A stretch of 64,000 nt of DNA from Podospora bellae-mahoneyi. Lineage: Eukaryota > Ascomycota > Sordariomycetes > Sordariales > Podosporaceae. The translations under genes were made by a program, and so were the position numbers. The stretch spans positions 2,852,001 to 2,916,000 of the forward strand of contig NC_085885.1 in the NCBI RefSeq assembly GCF_035222275.1, written 5' to 3'. Every line of letters begins with the position of its first letter. Positions within the stretch are counted from its first letter, which is position 1. A model generated the notes under the pieces. That model was not told where the DNA came from. It searched no databases and was given only the letters and a program-made list of their open reading frames with translations. This document shows, in pieces, positions 11,005 through 22,324 of this stretch.

Positions 11005-12374
11005 CTAAACCTTCATGACCTTGATGACGCGCATATCGTGCAGGCCGATATTGAACGAAGCACTCGTCCCTTTCCCAGTCTGGCCAGTATACATCTCCCT
11101 CCACTCATACGATCCAGAGCCACCCAAGCCAGGGACATCCTTAAAGTTGACGCTGTAGGTTCCCGCCGAAGTGCCAGCACAAAGCCCAACAACCACACCA
11201 TCCGACAGCGGCCCAGCCCAATACGGGTAGATCTTGCCATTTACTGGTGCAGGCGCACCGGGAGGACGAAAGGTTGTTGCCGCCTTGCCGAGAGAATCCT
11301 GGTTGATGTCAATCAAACCCTTGTTCCGGATGATGTCCAGGGTGGAGTTGGAAATCTTTTCGAGATCCAAGCCCAGTACGAGAGGAGACTTGGTGATGGC
11401 CCAGAGACCAAAGTGCAATTTTTCCTGGTTCGTGTTGAGCTTGGAGGATCCAAGATAGAGCATGTCGAGGTCGTTGAAGCCGCCTGGAGCACTGTACTGG
11501 TAGATCCCGGCGGCTGCACTGCCGATACGCTCGACACTGGCCCAGTCGCCCCAGTTGTCTACGCTCATTCTGCTAGCTGTTAGCCTTGGTAAGGGGTGTT
11601 GATGGTGGGCGATTACGACGTACCTCCATGAGTGACCGTAGCTAGCACCCCAAGTCCAGACTTCGTCACGGCCCCAGTTGCAGAGGTTGAAATGCAGCTT
11701 TTTGGTGTTTTGAACTCCGAGAATAGCGTCTCTCATGGGCGCGTACCAAGTCTTGGTGCTACCGGCCGGGCTGGTACAAGTTTGAGGGCGAGGGTTTTGA
11801 CGGCAGGGTGTGTAGCAGTTGTCGTACTTCCAGAAGTCGACTCCCCAACTCACCAACTGGTCAACATCACCCCTTTCGTGGCCCTCGTTTCCTGGGTATC
11901 CAGCGCACGTCTTGTCGCCAGCGCAGCCGTACAGGCCGAACTTGAGTCCCATGCTGTGGATCCTGTCGGTGACGGCTTTGATGCCGTTGGGCCATTTGGC
12001 TGGGTCGGGTACGAGCCTTCCAGAGCTGTCACGGCTCTTGGTGGACCAGCAGTCGTCGATGTTGATGTCTAGGATGGATGAGCGCGTTTTTTAGCAATCA
12101 CTGGGCTCAGAAGAACTCACATTCATACCCAAGGTCCTTGAGTCCAAGAGAGATGAACTTGTCTGCCGTTGCGAGGGCATAACTGGCTGAGGCTGCGTTG
12201 CATTGAGCGACATTCTACCAACAAAGTCAGCACCCGGTAAGCATACAGGAAGGGACTTGTCGGTACCCAGCTGCTCCAACCCATATGAGGTTTCAACCCA
12301 ACTCCATTATCCAATGCCACCGTCAGCCGGGTATTGGCGAGTGCGGGTAGTAGTGCAACCTTCCAGGACTTCAT
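11005..12374 (-). CDS. Alpha-galactosidase, glycoside hydrolase family 27
   Basis: Exons 12374-12267, 12214-12121, 12068-11624 and 11569-11005 give 403 residues. Three introns of 52-54 nt have good borders. The enzyme removes terminal alpha-galactose from galactomannan and raffinose-type sugars. Seen in order: LDNGVGLKPHMGWSSW at the mature N-terminus, YINIDDCWS, FGLYGCAGDKTCAGYPG, the nucleophile region FWKYDNC, the acid/base region SWRMSVDNWGDW and GGFNDLDMLYLG. A short C-terminal beta-sandwich domain follows. The length matches fungal GH27 enzymes. The leader of about 20 residues is only weakly hydrophobic, so secretion is likely from the family rather than obvious from the sequence. Confidence 0.92.
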
Positions 12375-13166
12375 CGTGGCGACCGCAAGGCTGAATATGG
12401 ATGCTGATGCTGTGAAGACATGGGATAAAAGCACTTTGACGGGCACAGCTCTTATAAAGCATAGGTATGTTTGGGAACTTCATGAACAGCATTGTCTGAT
12501 AGATGGGTTTGAGATACTCCGGTACCTGCACCTTACGTCACTCTGTCGCTGGGCCGTCCGCTTCGTTTCTACATGCCTTCAGGTTATAGCCGATTGGGGC
12601 GCTAAACTACGTCGCCACAAAGCCCTATGATCGTTACAGGAGAAAATCGTAGACTGTGACCATGATGTTCACCACAAGTATGTCCGGCGCTTGCAGCCAG
12701 ATTCGGAAGGTTCTGCATAGACGTTTTTCCTGCACCTAGGGACTTGCTCCATGGGCACGCTGTCGTGTGGGTTAGGGTTACCGTCGCGCCTTCCTTGAAG
12801 AAATGCCCCCGAAGAGTTAGTTTTTCCGAGACCAATCCAGAGCCACTACCTTGTCTGAGCCTGCTTCCCACGAAATGCGGTCCTCATGCCCCCCACGAAC
12901 ATCGCCAATTCACCAGAAAAATGCCTGCGGTACACAGCCCGCGGCAACTTCCGCCGTGGCATCTGGACATGCATCTATGTACCTCAGTTCTCACCATGAT
13001 TGGTGACTTGCAGTTACTGCCCTGCCTCAACCCCGCTTGGCTTGCATGCATTGCCCGACGTCTATGCGCTGTTCCTTCGCCTTGACAGAAACATTAACAC
13101 CGACAACTATCAAGTTTCGCTGAAACTCTCAGGATTTCTCTCTTCATCCAGGACGATTACAGCAAA
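12375..13166. other. Divergent intergenic region
   Basis: Upstream DNA of both the minus-strand GH27 gene and the plus-strand ankyrin gene. It holds only short overlapping frames on both strands and no recognised element. Confidence 0.55.
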
Positions 13167-14662
13167 ATGGAGCCTCTCGAGATCGTTGGGGCGGTGGCGG
13201 CCGTCGGCCAGCTCTTGGAGCTATGCATCAAGGCCGGAAAAACTTCGACCCAGCTCGTACAGTCATTCATCAACGCCCCAACTGAGCTCAGAAACTTGAG
13301 CGCGAAGCTCGCCTCGTTACAGATGATCATTCAACAGTTTCAGGCTCTCGGCCGGGATTTGTTAATGACGGGCGTGGAAGATATTCTTCCAGCTACCCAC
13401 AAGGACATGCTCCTTAGCTCCCTCCTCGCAAGTGAGAGGGCATTGAAGAACCTCACGACACTGCACAACACTGCTGGGCAGTCCTCGACACCAAAACCTG
13501 GTTGCAACTTCAGTCGGAGGCTGCGGTGGTCGCTAATCGATAAGAAAAGGTCAACGGTGGTTATCGAGGAGCTAAGGAAGGCAGAGATGGTCTTGGATAC
13601 AGTCATACTAATGCTTAATACGTAAGTCGATCCCTCTTGACTTCCTGACCATTGTCTTACGTAGATATCGTATCACAGCCGGCTCAACTCCCATATCTGG
13701 ATGTCGTTCTCCGCGATGCAACTCGCGCAGCAGGCATTCCGAGCAGACTTTTTGCAGTCAGCTCATGACGTCAAAACCATCGTCGAGGCTCAATACTATA
13801 CGATATCTGAATTCAAAGCAAATGCTGACCATACGCTGTTGTCCATATTGCAGTCACAGATTGAAGATGATACCAAGGTTCAGGTAACGCTACTGTTTAG
13901 AAGTCAGTTGATCACTATTCGCAAAGGCTTACATTCAAGCTTTAGGGCCTGGTAAGCTCCCACGAGCAATTGAGCGGTGACTTATCAAAACTGCGAGAGA
14001 ATAAGGCAAACCAAGAACCAGCGTCGGCGCAGGCCATCCCCCCCCCAGTATCAGATATTCCCCAGCAGCGAGCCGATAGCGCAGTACGGAAAACGCGGGA
14101 CATTTCATCTCTCCCTCGACAACATGCTCCACAGCCAGCAACAGAGAGGGTTTTTTCGAAGGTTGAACAGTTGATGACCGAGAACGACTGGAAGAAGCAT
14201 TTTGCCCGACACCATTGGTCCACTGGACCGGATGATCAGTTGTTTGGGATTACCGTCACAAAACCTTGCGTTGGTGGGATGGCCGTCGCACTTCTATCAA
14301 AGAAAAATGAGCGGAGGGCCCACGCAAAATTCAGGGCCAGACTCAAGATACTTGGTCAACGGATATTTCAGTTCGAGATAAAGGCAAGGCAGTTTGCCAG
14401 GACTTGGATGAGTTTGCCGGGCATGAATTGTGCTATCACAATCATCAACATCCGACCAACCAGTGCTCCTATATTCCAGGCCTGCTATGAATGGGACATG
14501 GTTACAGTCAAGCACTTGCTGGAAAGCGGAGAAGCCAGCGTTAATGATGTTGATCATGAAACCCGGAGAGGTTTACTCGAGGTCCGTTTACAGGACACAG
14601 TCCGGGGGGGCAGTACTTCCACAAAAGTGATTCTGAGTCACTCTGCTGATGTTGAACTGTAG
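13167..14662 (+). CDS. Ankyrin-type protein with fungal N-terminal helical domain (5' part of an interrupted locus)
   Basis: Exons 13167-13621, 13679-13883 and 13946-14662 join cleanly (57- and 62-nt introns) into 458 residues ending at TAG. The first 150 residues, beginning MEPLEIVGAVAAVGQLLELC, form the helical N-terminal domain common in fungal ankyrin and NLR-like proteins. Later residues hold an ankyrin-like unit around PIFQACYEWDMVTVKHLLES. The same frame continues past the TAG with more ankyrin-like sequence, so the stop at 14660-14662 probably cuts a longer protein. A C-to-T change of CAG would explain it. Relatives act in signalling or self/non-self recognition; the role here is unknown. 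Confidence 0.6.
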
Positions 14663-16342
14663 CATCTTTTTAGGACCACTGAAAGTGACCAAGACAAGTC
14701 GCTTCATTCGCCTTCCACCAAGTTCCGAGGTGGTGCATTGCTTCGGTATCTTCTTGACAGAGGCTGCGATCCTAATGTCTTCAATGGCAGTACGGGCTTG
14801 TAAGTAATGTCGACCATTCCATAACCGATTACGTCGTTGGGTGTATTCTAGCAGGCCTCGCTGACAGTTTCAAGACCGGCAGTTCTGTTTGCCTTTGGGC
14901 TCGGGTTCTCGCGTTCGGTCTCGTCATTGCTTTTTCATGGTGCAGATTTAGAATCTTTCCAATCCAGACCCGCCGATTTGATAGACGCTGTGGCGCATCG
15001 AAGGTACAAATGGCAACTCAAGCTACTGCACTCCGTGGGCTTCTCAGATTGGAACCCTACACGCCAATCATCGATGTCGTTATTACATGCCGCTGCTTAC
15101 TACAACGATATTCCAATGCTTCTTTTTGGCATGGGGGCCATTGGAATAGATCCGAATACTGGAGATAACTACATGACGCCGCTTCATGAGGCTGGTATGG
15201 GCAACAGTGTTCTAGACGGCTCAATACTGCGCGAAGCTGGTGCAGATATCAACTCTGGGCATGGCGTTTGGGGTGGCACACCTTTACAACGCTGTATGGA
15301 TTTCAAAGCTTACGAAATGGGCCACTGGCTTCTTCAGTGTGGCGCAAATACTAACATATCTGACTCTTTGTCAAACGATGTATGGACTGGGTTTTGGGAA
15401 AGGATGATGACAAGGGTAGTAGGTCGGAACCATGACGTTTGCTTTGACTTTCTTAGAGAAGAGGCGATGCTCACCCACCTTCTTCTCCATGACTCAGACC
15501 CACACCAGATATTTAGGACTGTTTGGATTCAGCATTTCGATCATGGCACTGGATTTTTAAGAGCATGGTATGATTACTGTGGGCATATCCAGACCCCTGA
15601 GGTAGCAAGAGCCTGCAGCTACAGGATTCGAGGCCTCTTGTTCTACCCTTCGGGATCAGACGAGAACGGCAGTGCCCTGTGCGGCTTTCCGGAGGAAGTC
15701 ATTATACAATACGAAGACGCAGAGCACACGAGGAGATCTGCAAGAACTAGTTTGTGGTGTAGCAGGGGACACATTTACCTAGCTGAAAGAGACACGCCAA
15801 ATGATGTTGGTTCTGATAGGGACAGCGATTCAGATGATTCACTGGAATCTTCTGATGACGATACGGATTCAGGCAGCGAAGATGGTGACTGTGATTGTCG
15901 AAAACAGCACCGGAGTTACACTGACACGGACAGCGATTCAAGTCTCTGTAACTGTGATGTTGACGGGGGAGACAACCAGAATGTCCGACCAGGGATCACA
16001 CTCTTTTACGATACGATATCCACACCGGAAGGTCAACTACGCATGTCTCGATTCCCGTTCGTTTGCCTGCTCACGAACGCCTTGTGTATGGCCGGCTACC
16101 GAGCGGAAATGGATGAGGACGGGGATATTTGGTACGAAGATGAAGATGGCGATAGCTATCACGATGCTCGGGAGTTTCAACCCCACGAAGATGAGGATGA
16201 CGGGCTTGCTCATAACTGCCCGATGTGTCGAAACCCAGAGAAGTACGGCTTGGGGCACATTTTCGAGGAAGCGGAGAGAGGGAGGAATCTTCTTTTGGAG
16301 TATAGGGCGAGAGCGAAGACGCAGAAAAGGACATACTTCTGA
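14663..16342 (+). pseudogene. 3' part of the ankyrin locus, acidic C-terminal region
   Basis: In the same frame as the upstream exon, a segment containing LLRYLLDRGCDPNVFNGSTG (to about 14799) and a 490-residue open stretch (14852-16342) carry ankyrin units such as SLLHAAAYYNDIPMLLFGMG and TPLHEAGMGNSVLDGSIL. An Asp/Ser-rich acidic region and a Cys-containing tail follow. A GTAAGT donor at 14800 and CTAG/CAG acceptors near 14851-14854 look like an intron, but no pairing keeps the frame. The locus therefore seems broken here, or it uses a splice I cannot find. It could also be a separate short gene starting at an internal ATG near 15076. Confidence 0.5.
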
Positions 16343-16504
16343 CGAAGGATCAGCTCAAGGATGGTGTTTTTACATGGTGCAAGGGGTCAAACAGTTGCAT
16401 ACCCGGGCTTCTTTTCTATCACTTTTATAGCACCGATTTCACTTCCAGCCCGCCCCCATGAAAATAACGCCATATTTCCCGACACCGGACCATCTGGCAG
16501 TCAC

Positions 16505-17420
16505 TCACAGCCCAAAGAACTTCATATCCTCCCCCCCATGCACCGGCACCCCATGCCCAACCCCCTCCGCCCAAATCCCCGTCAACTTCTCCCCAAACAC
16601 CTGCGTGGTATACCTTCTCTCAGGCACATCCCTCTTCTCCTCCAGGGGCGTCCCAGGGTACCCAAACACGGTCGTCCACTGCGCAATGGAGTAGTTGTAA
16701 TTCGCCGGCGCAATAACATCATCCGCACTCCCATGGTAAACCTGCATCCTTGGCCTCGTCCCGTTATAACCCGGATAAGCATCCAACACCCACCTCGCCC
16801 ACTCTTCAGGTGTCAAGTTCATCCTCCCCCCTGAGCAGTTCCCGTTCCAGCCGGCAACGGAGTCAGTGAAGAAGCAGCCAGCTGCTACACCGGAGTAGTT
16901 GATAACCGCGCTGAACAAATCAGGATACGCAGCAGCGAGGATACTCTGGTCATAATTAGCGCCACACTCACAGCTCAGCTCAGGTATAGGGGTAACCTAC
17001 AGCCATCATCCCCCCCGATGACTCCCCTATAACAAACACCCGTCCCTTATCCCCCTTATACCTCTTCACCGCCCACCTCGCCATATTGGCAATCGCATGA
17101 CTATCACTCCCACCATCCCTCTTCAGCGTAGCCCTAGAGCTCACATCCCAGCAGCCGCCCTCGTTTGGTGATTCAGGGTAGACAACCACGAACTTCTTCT
17201 CGTCGGCGAGGCGTTTGTAGGGGCTGCCGTTGTAGTAGCCTTGGGCGGTGCCGGTGCAGTAGTGCACGCCGAGGAGAATAGCTGGGTTAGGGGGGAGGTT
17301 TGGGGGGGCGTAAACAAACATTTTGGCGCGGCTGGGGATAGGGGGGCCGAAGGTGGGGACCGGTTGGAGTTGGGCGGCGCTGAGGGGGAGGAGGGAGAGG
17401 AGGACGTGGGGGGGTCTCAT
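16505..17420 (-). CDS. Secreted carbohydrate esterase family 1 (acetylxylan/feruloyl esterase-like)
   Basis: Exons 17420-17001 and 16945-16505 with a 55-nt intron give 286 residues. The signal peptide MRPPHVLLSLLPLSAAQ is followed by an alpha/beta hydrolase of the poly(acetyl, xylan) esterase type. VFVIGESSGGMM holds the nucleophile Ser, YHGSADDVI the Asp region and GVGHGVPVHGGEDM the His region. Such enzymes remove acetyl or feruloyl groups from xylan outside the cell. No cellulose-binding module is present. Length (about 290) fits single-domain members. The sense strand is C-rich at the 5' end and G-rich in the second exon. Confidence 0.87.
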
Positions 17421-17695
17421 TTTGGGTGGATAGGGGTGAGGGTTTGGGAGGTGGGTGGTGAGCTTTGAGGTTGGGAGGGCTGTAAACGCTACCGATGAAG
17501 TGTTGTGAAATACTCGAGAGGTACTATTTCGCATGTCAGATGTGGTGTCAAGTTCGAGGCGGCCGTAACCTTTATTAATCTCACGAATTCCCATTGATGC
17601 AAAAAAGAATCCGTCTAGCTCCATACCCTTCATTCTTGGCGATTGGCGCGCTTGGAAAAACAAGATATTTACCCAACAAGCGCGCATACTACCAG

Positions 17696-20605
17696 CTACC
17701 CGGTCACGGAAGAACCTCCGCCAATGCTACGTCCATTGTTGATCGACAACTCCGTCCCCCCTCCCCGCCCCATCTTTGCCGTCACAACTAGAACCTTTGC
17801 AGTGTCCTCCCCAGGATCCAGCTCGATCAAAAACTGGCTGTGCGTGATCCAACCCACCACCCGAGTCTGCGACATGACGCCGCACCACCTGACGACCGCC
17901 GCCTGGCTTGCCTTGTCTAGGTTGTCAAAGACCTCGTCAACAAGCAGATAGTGTGCCCGATGTGCACTTCTAGCCCTGGCCAACTGTAGCAATGCAAAGA
18001 AGAGTGCCAGATCGACGCGTTTACGCTCGCCACTGGAGCGCTTGGCGTAGGCGAGTGAGGATGGGAGGGCGAGTTTTGGGTCAAGAATGGACCCTGGGGA
18101 GGATGCGCTGTCGCCCGACTCAGCAGAGTCAAATAGCGAGCCGAGCATACCTGTTGCCAGGTGCGCGTGGCGTGTGTCATCGTACAGCACGGTAAGGACC
18201 TGCACGAGCAGAGTCTTGAGCTCCGAGAGCAGCGCGATGAGGATATGCTCCCGAAAATTGGCCCTGAGTTTCGCTGTGGGTTCTGATGAGGAGGGGGACG
18301 GTGAGAGCCGGGCTGTACGCTTGGTCAAGGCGGCAGACCAAAAGGCAAATAGCTCGCGCTTGGTGGCAAGCTCCTGGATCTTGTTTGTCAGGGCTTCATG
18401 CTCCGAGCGTAAGGAATCTAAGGATGAGGCCTCTGCTTCGGCCAGACGCTTGTAGGTAGAAGCATCACGCTGGTGTATCGTCAGCTGTTGTCTCGAGGCA
18501 TCGCATGCCTCCTGGGCTTGAACGACACCCGTCAGCAGTTCGCCCATCTTCCTGGCATGGTTGGCAGCGATATTTTTCTCATGCTTCAGACTGCGTAACC
18601 GCAACCTTTTCTCATTGATAGCTTGAAGAAGACTTTTGAGAGCTGGCTCTTGATCATGGTTCTGTGTAGTTGTTTTCTCAGCGTCGTGTATTGGTGCACT
18701 GCACTCTGCCCGTCTTGATTGAGTGAACCTCTTGGAGCGATATTATGATGAGTTGGCCTTCGGAGTAAGCTCATGACTGTAACAATAGCTGCGGATAGCC
18801 AAGAGACAACAGAAGTCCTCATTCCATGAAAAGACTTAGGTAGGTCACTGGGCTGGGCCGCAGCGAGGGCTTTCAGTTTCTCATTAAGCATTTCCAGCCG
18901 CAAGGCAAGCCATTCCATTCGACGGGGATATACGCATTCTTGAGCATCTTTTGCTTCCTGGCTTTGCTTGTATTTCAAGACCCTTTCATATTGCACCTGG
19001 ACCTCGTCCTTCATCCTGGCATAAGACTCGCTTAGCTGCTGCAAAGCCTCCTCCTCCATGCGAATTTGGGTCTGCAATCTAGAAATATGAGCATGAAAGC
19101 CCATATTGAGCTCCAGGGCCAGATCCTTTTTCTCTAACCCCAAGATTTGGCGGCTGGAATCTGCAATACTTTGTGAGGTTTCATATCTGAATCGGGTTTG
19201 GTGTTCCTTCAAAAGTCGTTCCTTGGCTGCATGGTCTTGTATGGTCCTCTCCAAAGCTAAAGCTTCCTTTCTTGCTTCCGCGTCAAGTCGTGTATGCGTG
19301 CGAGTGAGGTCTTGAAGCCGTCTTTCGGTGTACTCCGCCGTCCGAGCCACACCTTCGAGCCCTTTCTCGGCCTCCTTGATGTCGGTACCGATATCTCGCA
19401 GCAGCAGCTTCAGCACCTCCTCACACTGATCCAAAGTAGACAGCCCAAGTGCCGTCTCTATCACGTTCCGCCACTGCGTTGGCGTGGAGGACAAGAAGCT
19501 CGTTGCGCTCTCTTCGCTCAGCACAACAGTTCTGATGTATGTTTCGTAGTCAGTTCTGAGCAGTTCGTTGATTGCTGACATGCCTGTCCTTTACGGAACG
19601 TTCATCCACCTCGTCGTTGAGAATCTCATCAAGGGCAACTGCTGTATAGCCTACGGCATGCGGGTTGGTGAGAAGTTTGTGCTCGAGCGTTTCCGGATCA
19701 AGCAGAACAGCGCCTCGCTCTTGATCGTAAAGGTCAGCCAAGTTCAGCGGCAAGGGCGAGCCGAGATATGTAATGCTCCCCCGAATATCTGTCTTGTCAC
19801 CGCTACTGGATTTCTGCTGGGTAATGGTCTGGTGGCTGTGAAAGTGGCCCGTGAATGTTCGAGCCAGAGAGGCAACTGATCAGGGCCAGTAAGGCCGCGG
19901 TAGGTGATCGAATTCGTCGCATGGGCGTCTTGCTGGTCGGCATTGACCACATACCGCTGAGTGATGGCTTTGTTGACTGCCAGATGGGCAAAGGCAACTG
20001 TTTCTTTCGCATCCTTAGGGCTGAGGGCAGCGACAGCCTTTGTCAGTTCGCTCTGCTCCTTGCGAAATGGCAACAACAACACGTGTCGACCGTTCCATTT
20101 CTGGCGGGTGATGGGGCTATGTACCGATAGGTACGGCGCCATGCGTGTGATGTTGAGGGCATCAAGGGCTGTGGTCTCGTAATCGCGTCGATAGGCCAGA
20201 TCGTGGTTGCCAAGCACGATGTGTACCCGTGGCACGACGTCGCTGAGATGGCTGATGAAACGGTAACAGGTAGAAAACACATGTGTGGGCTGCATCGTCC
20301 GGCTGATCAAGAGGTCACCGCATATCACCACCCGCAAGACATGATTTCGCTCTGCCTCCGCAACGATCCATCGCCCCGTTTGCCGTACTCTATCCAGGTC
20401 TTGATGCTTGAAGTGGAGGTCGCTGAGTAAAAGCCATCGCCGCGTGCGAACCGAGGTTATACGAATGACTACTGAATATGGAATGGTTAGAGTCTTTGAT
20501 GGATGTAATTAACGGGCTAACATGAAGTTCAGCGTGCTGTTCGAGCTGTGCTGATATCTTGGCTGGTTCGTTGTCCGGTGCAAACGCAAGTTTGTCACCC
20601 CGCAT
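17696..20605 (-). pseudogene. SbcD-like nuclease and SbcC/Rad50-like ATPase locus, apparently decayed
   Basis: Coding pieces on the minus strand read like an SbcCD/Mre11-Rad50-type complex in one locus. The nuclease part has LLLSDLHFKHQDL, VVICGDLL, IVLGNHDLAYRRDY and GHFHSHQT, the metallophosphoesterase motifs. A capping-domain-like part follows (YLGSPLPLNLADLYDQE). Next come SMC-type sequences: INELLRTDYETYIRTVVLSE, a long coiled coil, then the ABC signature region KRSSGERKRVDLALFFALLQ and the Walker B region YLLVDEVFDNLDK. The pieces lie in different frames, I find no Walker A P-loop and no clear start codon. It thus looks like a non-functional copy with about four breaks, although missed introns could explain some. 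It differs clearly from nuclear Mre11 and Rad50, which are separate genes. Confidence 0.6.
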
Positions 20606-20875
20606 TGTGCCCCTGCGTTGTTGGTAGAAAATGGCCCATTGAAGCCTCAGATGTATCTTTTACTGGCAGCAATGGAAGAGGTTGAAACGAAACTCTTAAT
20701 CTTTACAGCACAACAGAAACGAAAATAAGATGGGGAGTTTGTCGGACTTTTGTTGATATAAGGTGGTGGGTACTAAACAGGTACCAAGATATCCCCGCCA
20801 CAGCATAAGCCGGCGCTATGACCCCACCCTATTCCCCCAAAGGTTCAACTCACCATCTGCGCTACCCCCTACCTA

Positions 20876-22138
20876 CTATTGAGCTTTCTTTCCCTCCCTT
20901 CCCCTCAACACCCTCTCATCCCTCTCCCACATCAAAACCGTCGCCAACGCCACCGGTCCCCCAGCCAGCAACCATCCTACCATTTTGCCGATCCCAACAC
21001 AACCACCCTTACCCACAGAAGCCATGTAGTTATACCCAGCCCAAACCACCATCGCCAAACTAGGACACCCAATATCATAATGCAAAAAATGCTTCGTCAA
21101 CCCCGGCAACCAGCTCAAATCAACCTTATTCTCCCCTCCCAGCGCAGCCACCTTGGCCAGATCCACCGCAGGCGGGTTCCAAACACCATATGGGACTAAC
21201 ACATTGCTAAAGGTCGTCTGGGTGATCATGTCCCTCAGCCAAGCCGGTCCGAACGGCATTGAAGATGGTGTCAGACACACCAAAAGGATAGGGAGATGGA
21301 TCACAACCGAAGTGAAGATGACGAAGCGGTAGTGGTTGGCGAGTGACTTCCCTACCCCATACTGTGTCGTTGCCGTGTTGTACTTGCGAGGGAAGCAAAC
21401 AAAGTTCATGCCGCGGTGAATAAGAAATTGCAAAACGGGGAAAATCTGCCACAGAGCCGTGGTGTCGTAGTGTGATTTTCCTGGGATGATCGATGGCGTA
21501 GGCAATGACATGATCACGGCTGGGACGATATATGCCAATGCCATACTCAACGGCAAGTGTCGAACTTCCCCTTCTGGAACAGAAATATCATCCGTCGCTG
21601 GGGAAGTGGTAAATAAATGCAAAATCAGATATGACGGAACAGTCAAAGCATAGGTGAAACTCTGGATGATATTCCCAAATGTGTTTGTCCTATTCATTTA
21701 CCCCGTCAGTATCATTTCCTGTGTCATGAAGAAACTTGGAAAATGATTGACTCACCAGCTTACAACCCTCCCTCTATTCGCCCTCCGATGCGCCTCAACA
21801 CTCACCAGCGCCCATCCAGAGAAAAACATCCCCATTGCCCAGACATAAGCCAGGTCAACATCCCAGTTTCTTTCTCCGTTGACCAACCCGCTGAAGAAGC
21901 CGATGAGGATGCCCATGCGTGTGTCTAGCGCTTTGTTGCCAGTATACCGCGGGTCAAAGGATTCCGGTCCACCAGGCACGTAAGGTACACCGTCCAAGTT
22001 GCCAGAGGTAGCGGTCAGAATGGAGAAATATCCCGTTTGGAAGCCATTGACCATTGTGCCGCAGATGCCCAGGGCCAACAAGGGAAGGATGAGCAAAAGC
22101 GGGGGTATTTTGGAGGGGTTGTGGTTGTTGTTGGCCAT
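20876..22138 (-). CDS. Polytopic membrane protein, unknown function
   Basis: Exons 22138-21756 and 21689-20876 with a 66-nt intron (donor GTGAGT, acceptor AATAG) give 398 residues. About eight hydrophobic segments are visible, starting with one just after the short N-terminus. An acidic loop of DDISVPEGEV type lies mid-protein, and a basic tail ends the protein. I recognise no catalytic motif. Similar uncharacterised membrane proteins occur widely in ascomycetes, and some lie in secondary-metabolite clusters, but no cluster is evident here. The promoter probably lies in 22139-22324 beside the 3' end of the broken ankyrin locus. Confidence 0.78.
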
Positions 22139-22324
22139 GTTGGGTGCTGATTGATTAGTTTGGTCGAAAATAAAAAGTGGTCAAGGAGCGGAATGTAGGA
22201 AGCAAAGTGATGAGGGAAGACAAGTTGAAAACAACAAGAAATTGATGAGAAAATCGGAGTGAGAATGTGCGGCACAGCACCAAAGTTGTCCCTGCAGGCC
22301 ACCCTGGCTATCTCTTGGCAAAGC

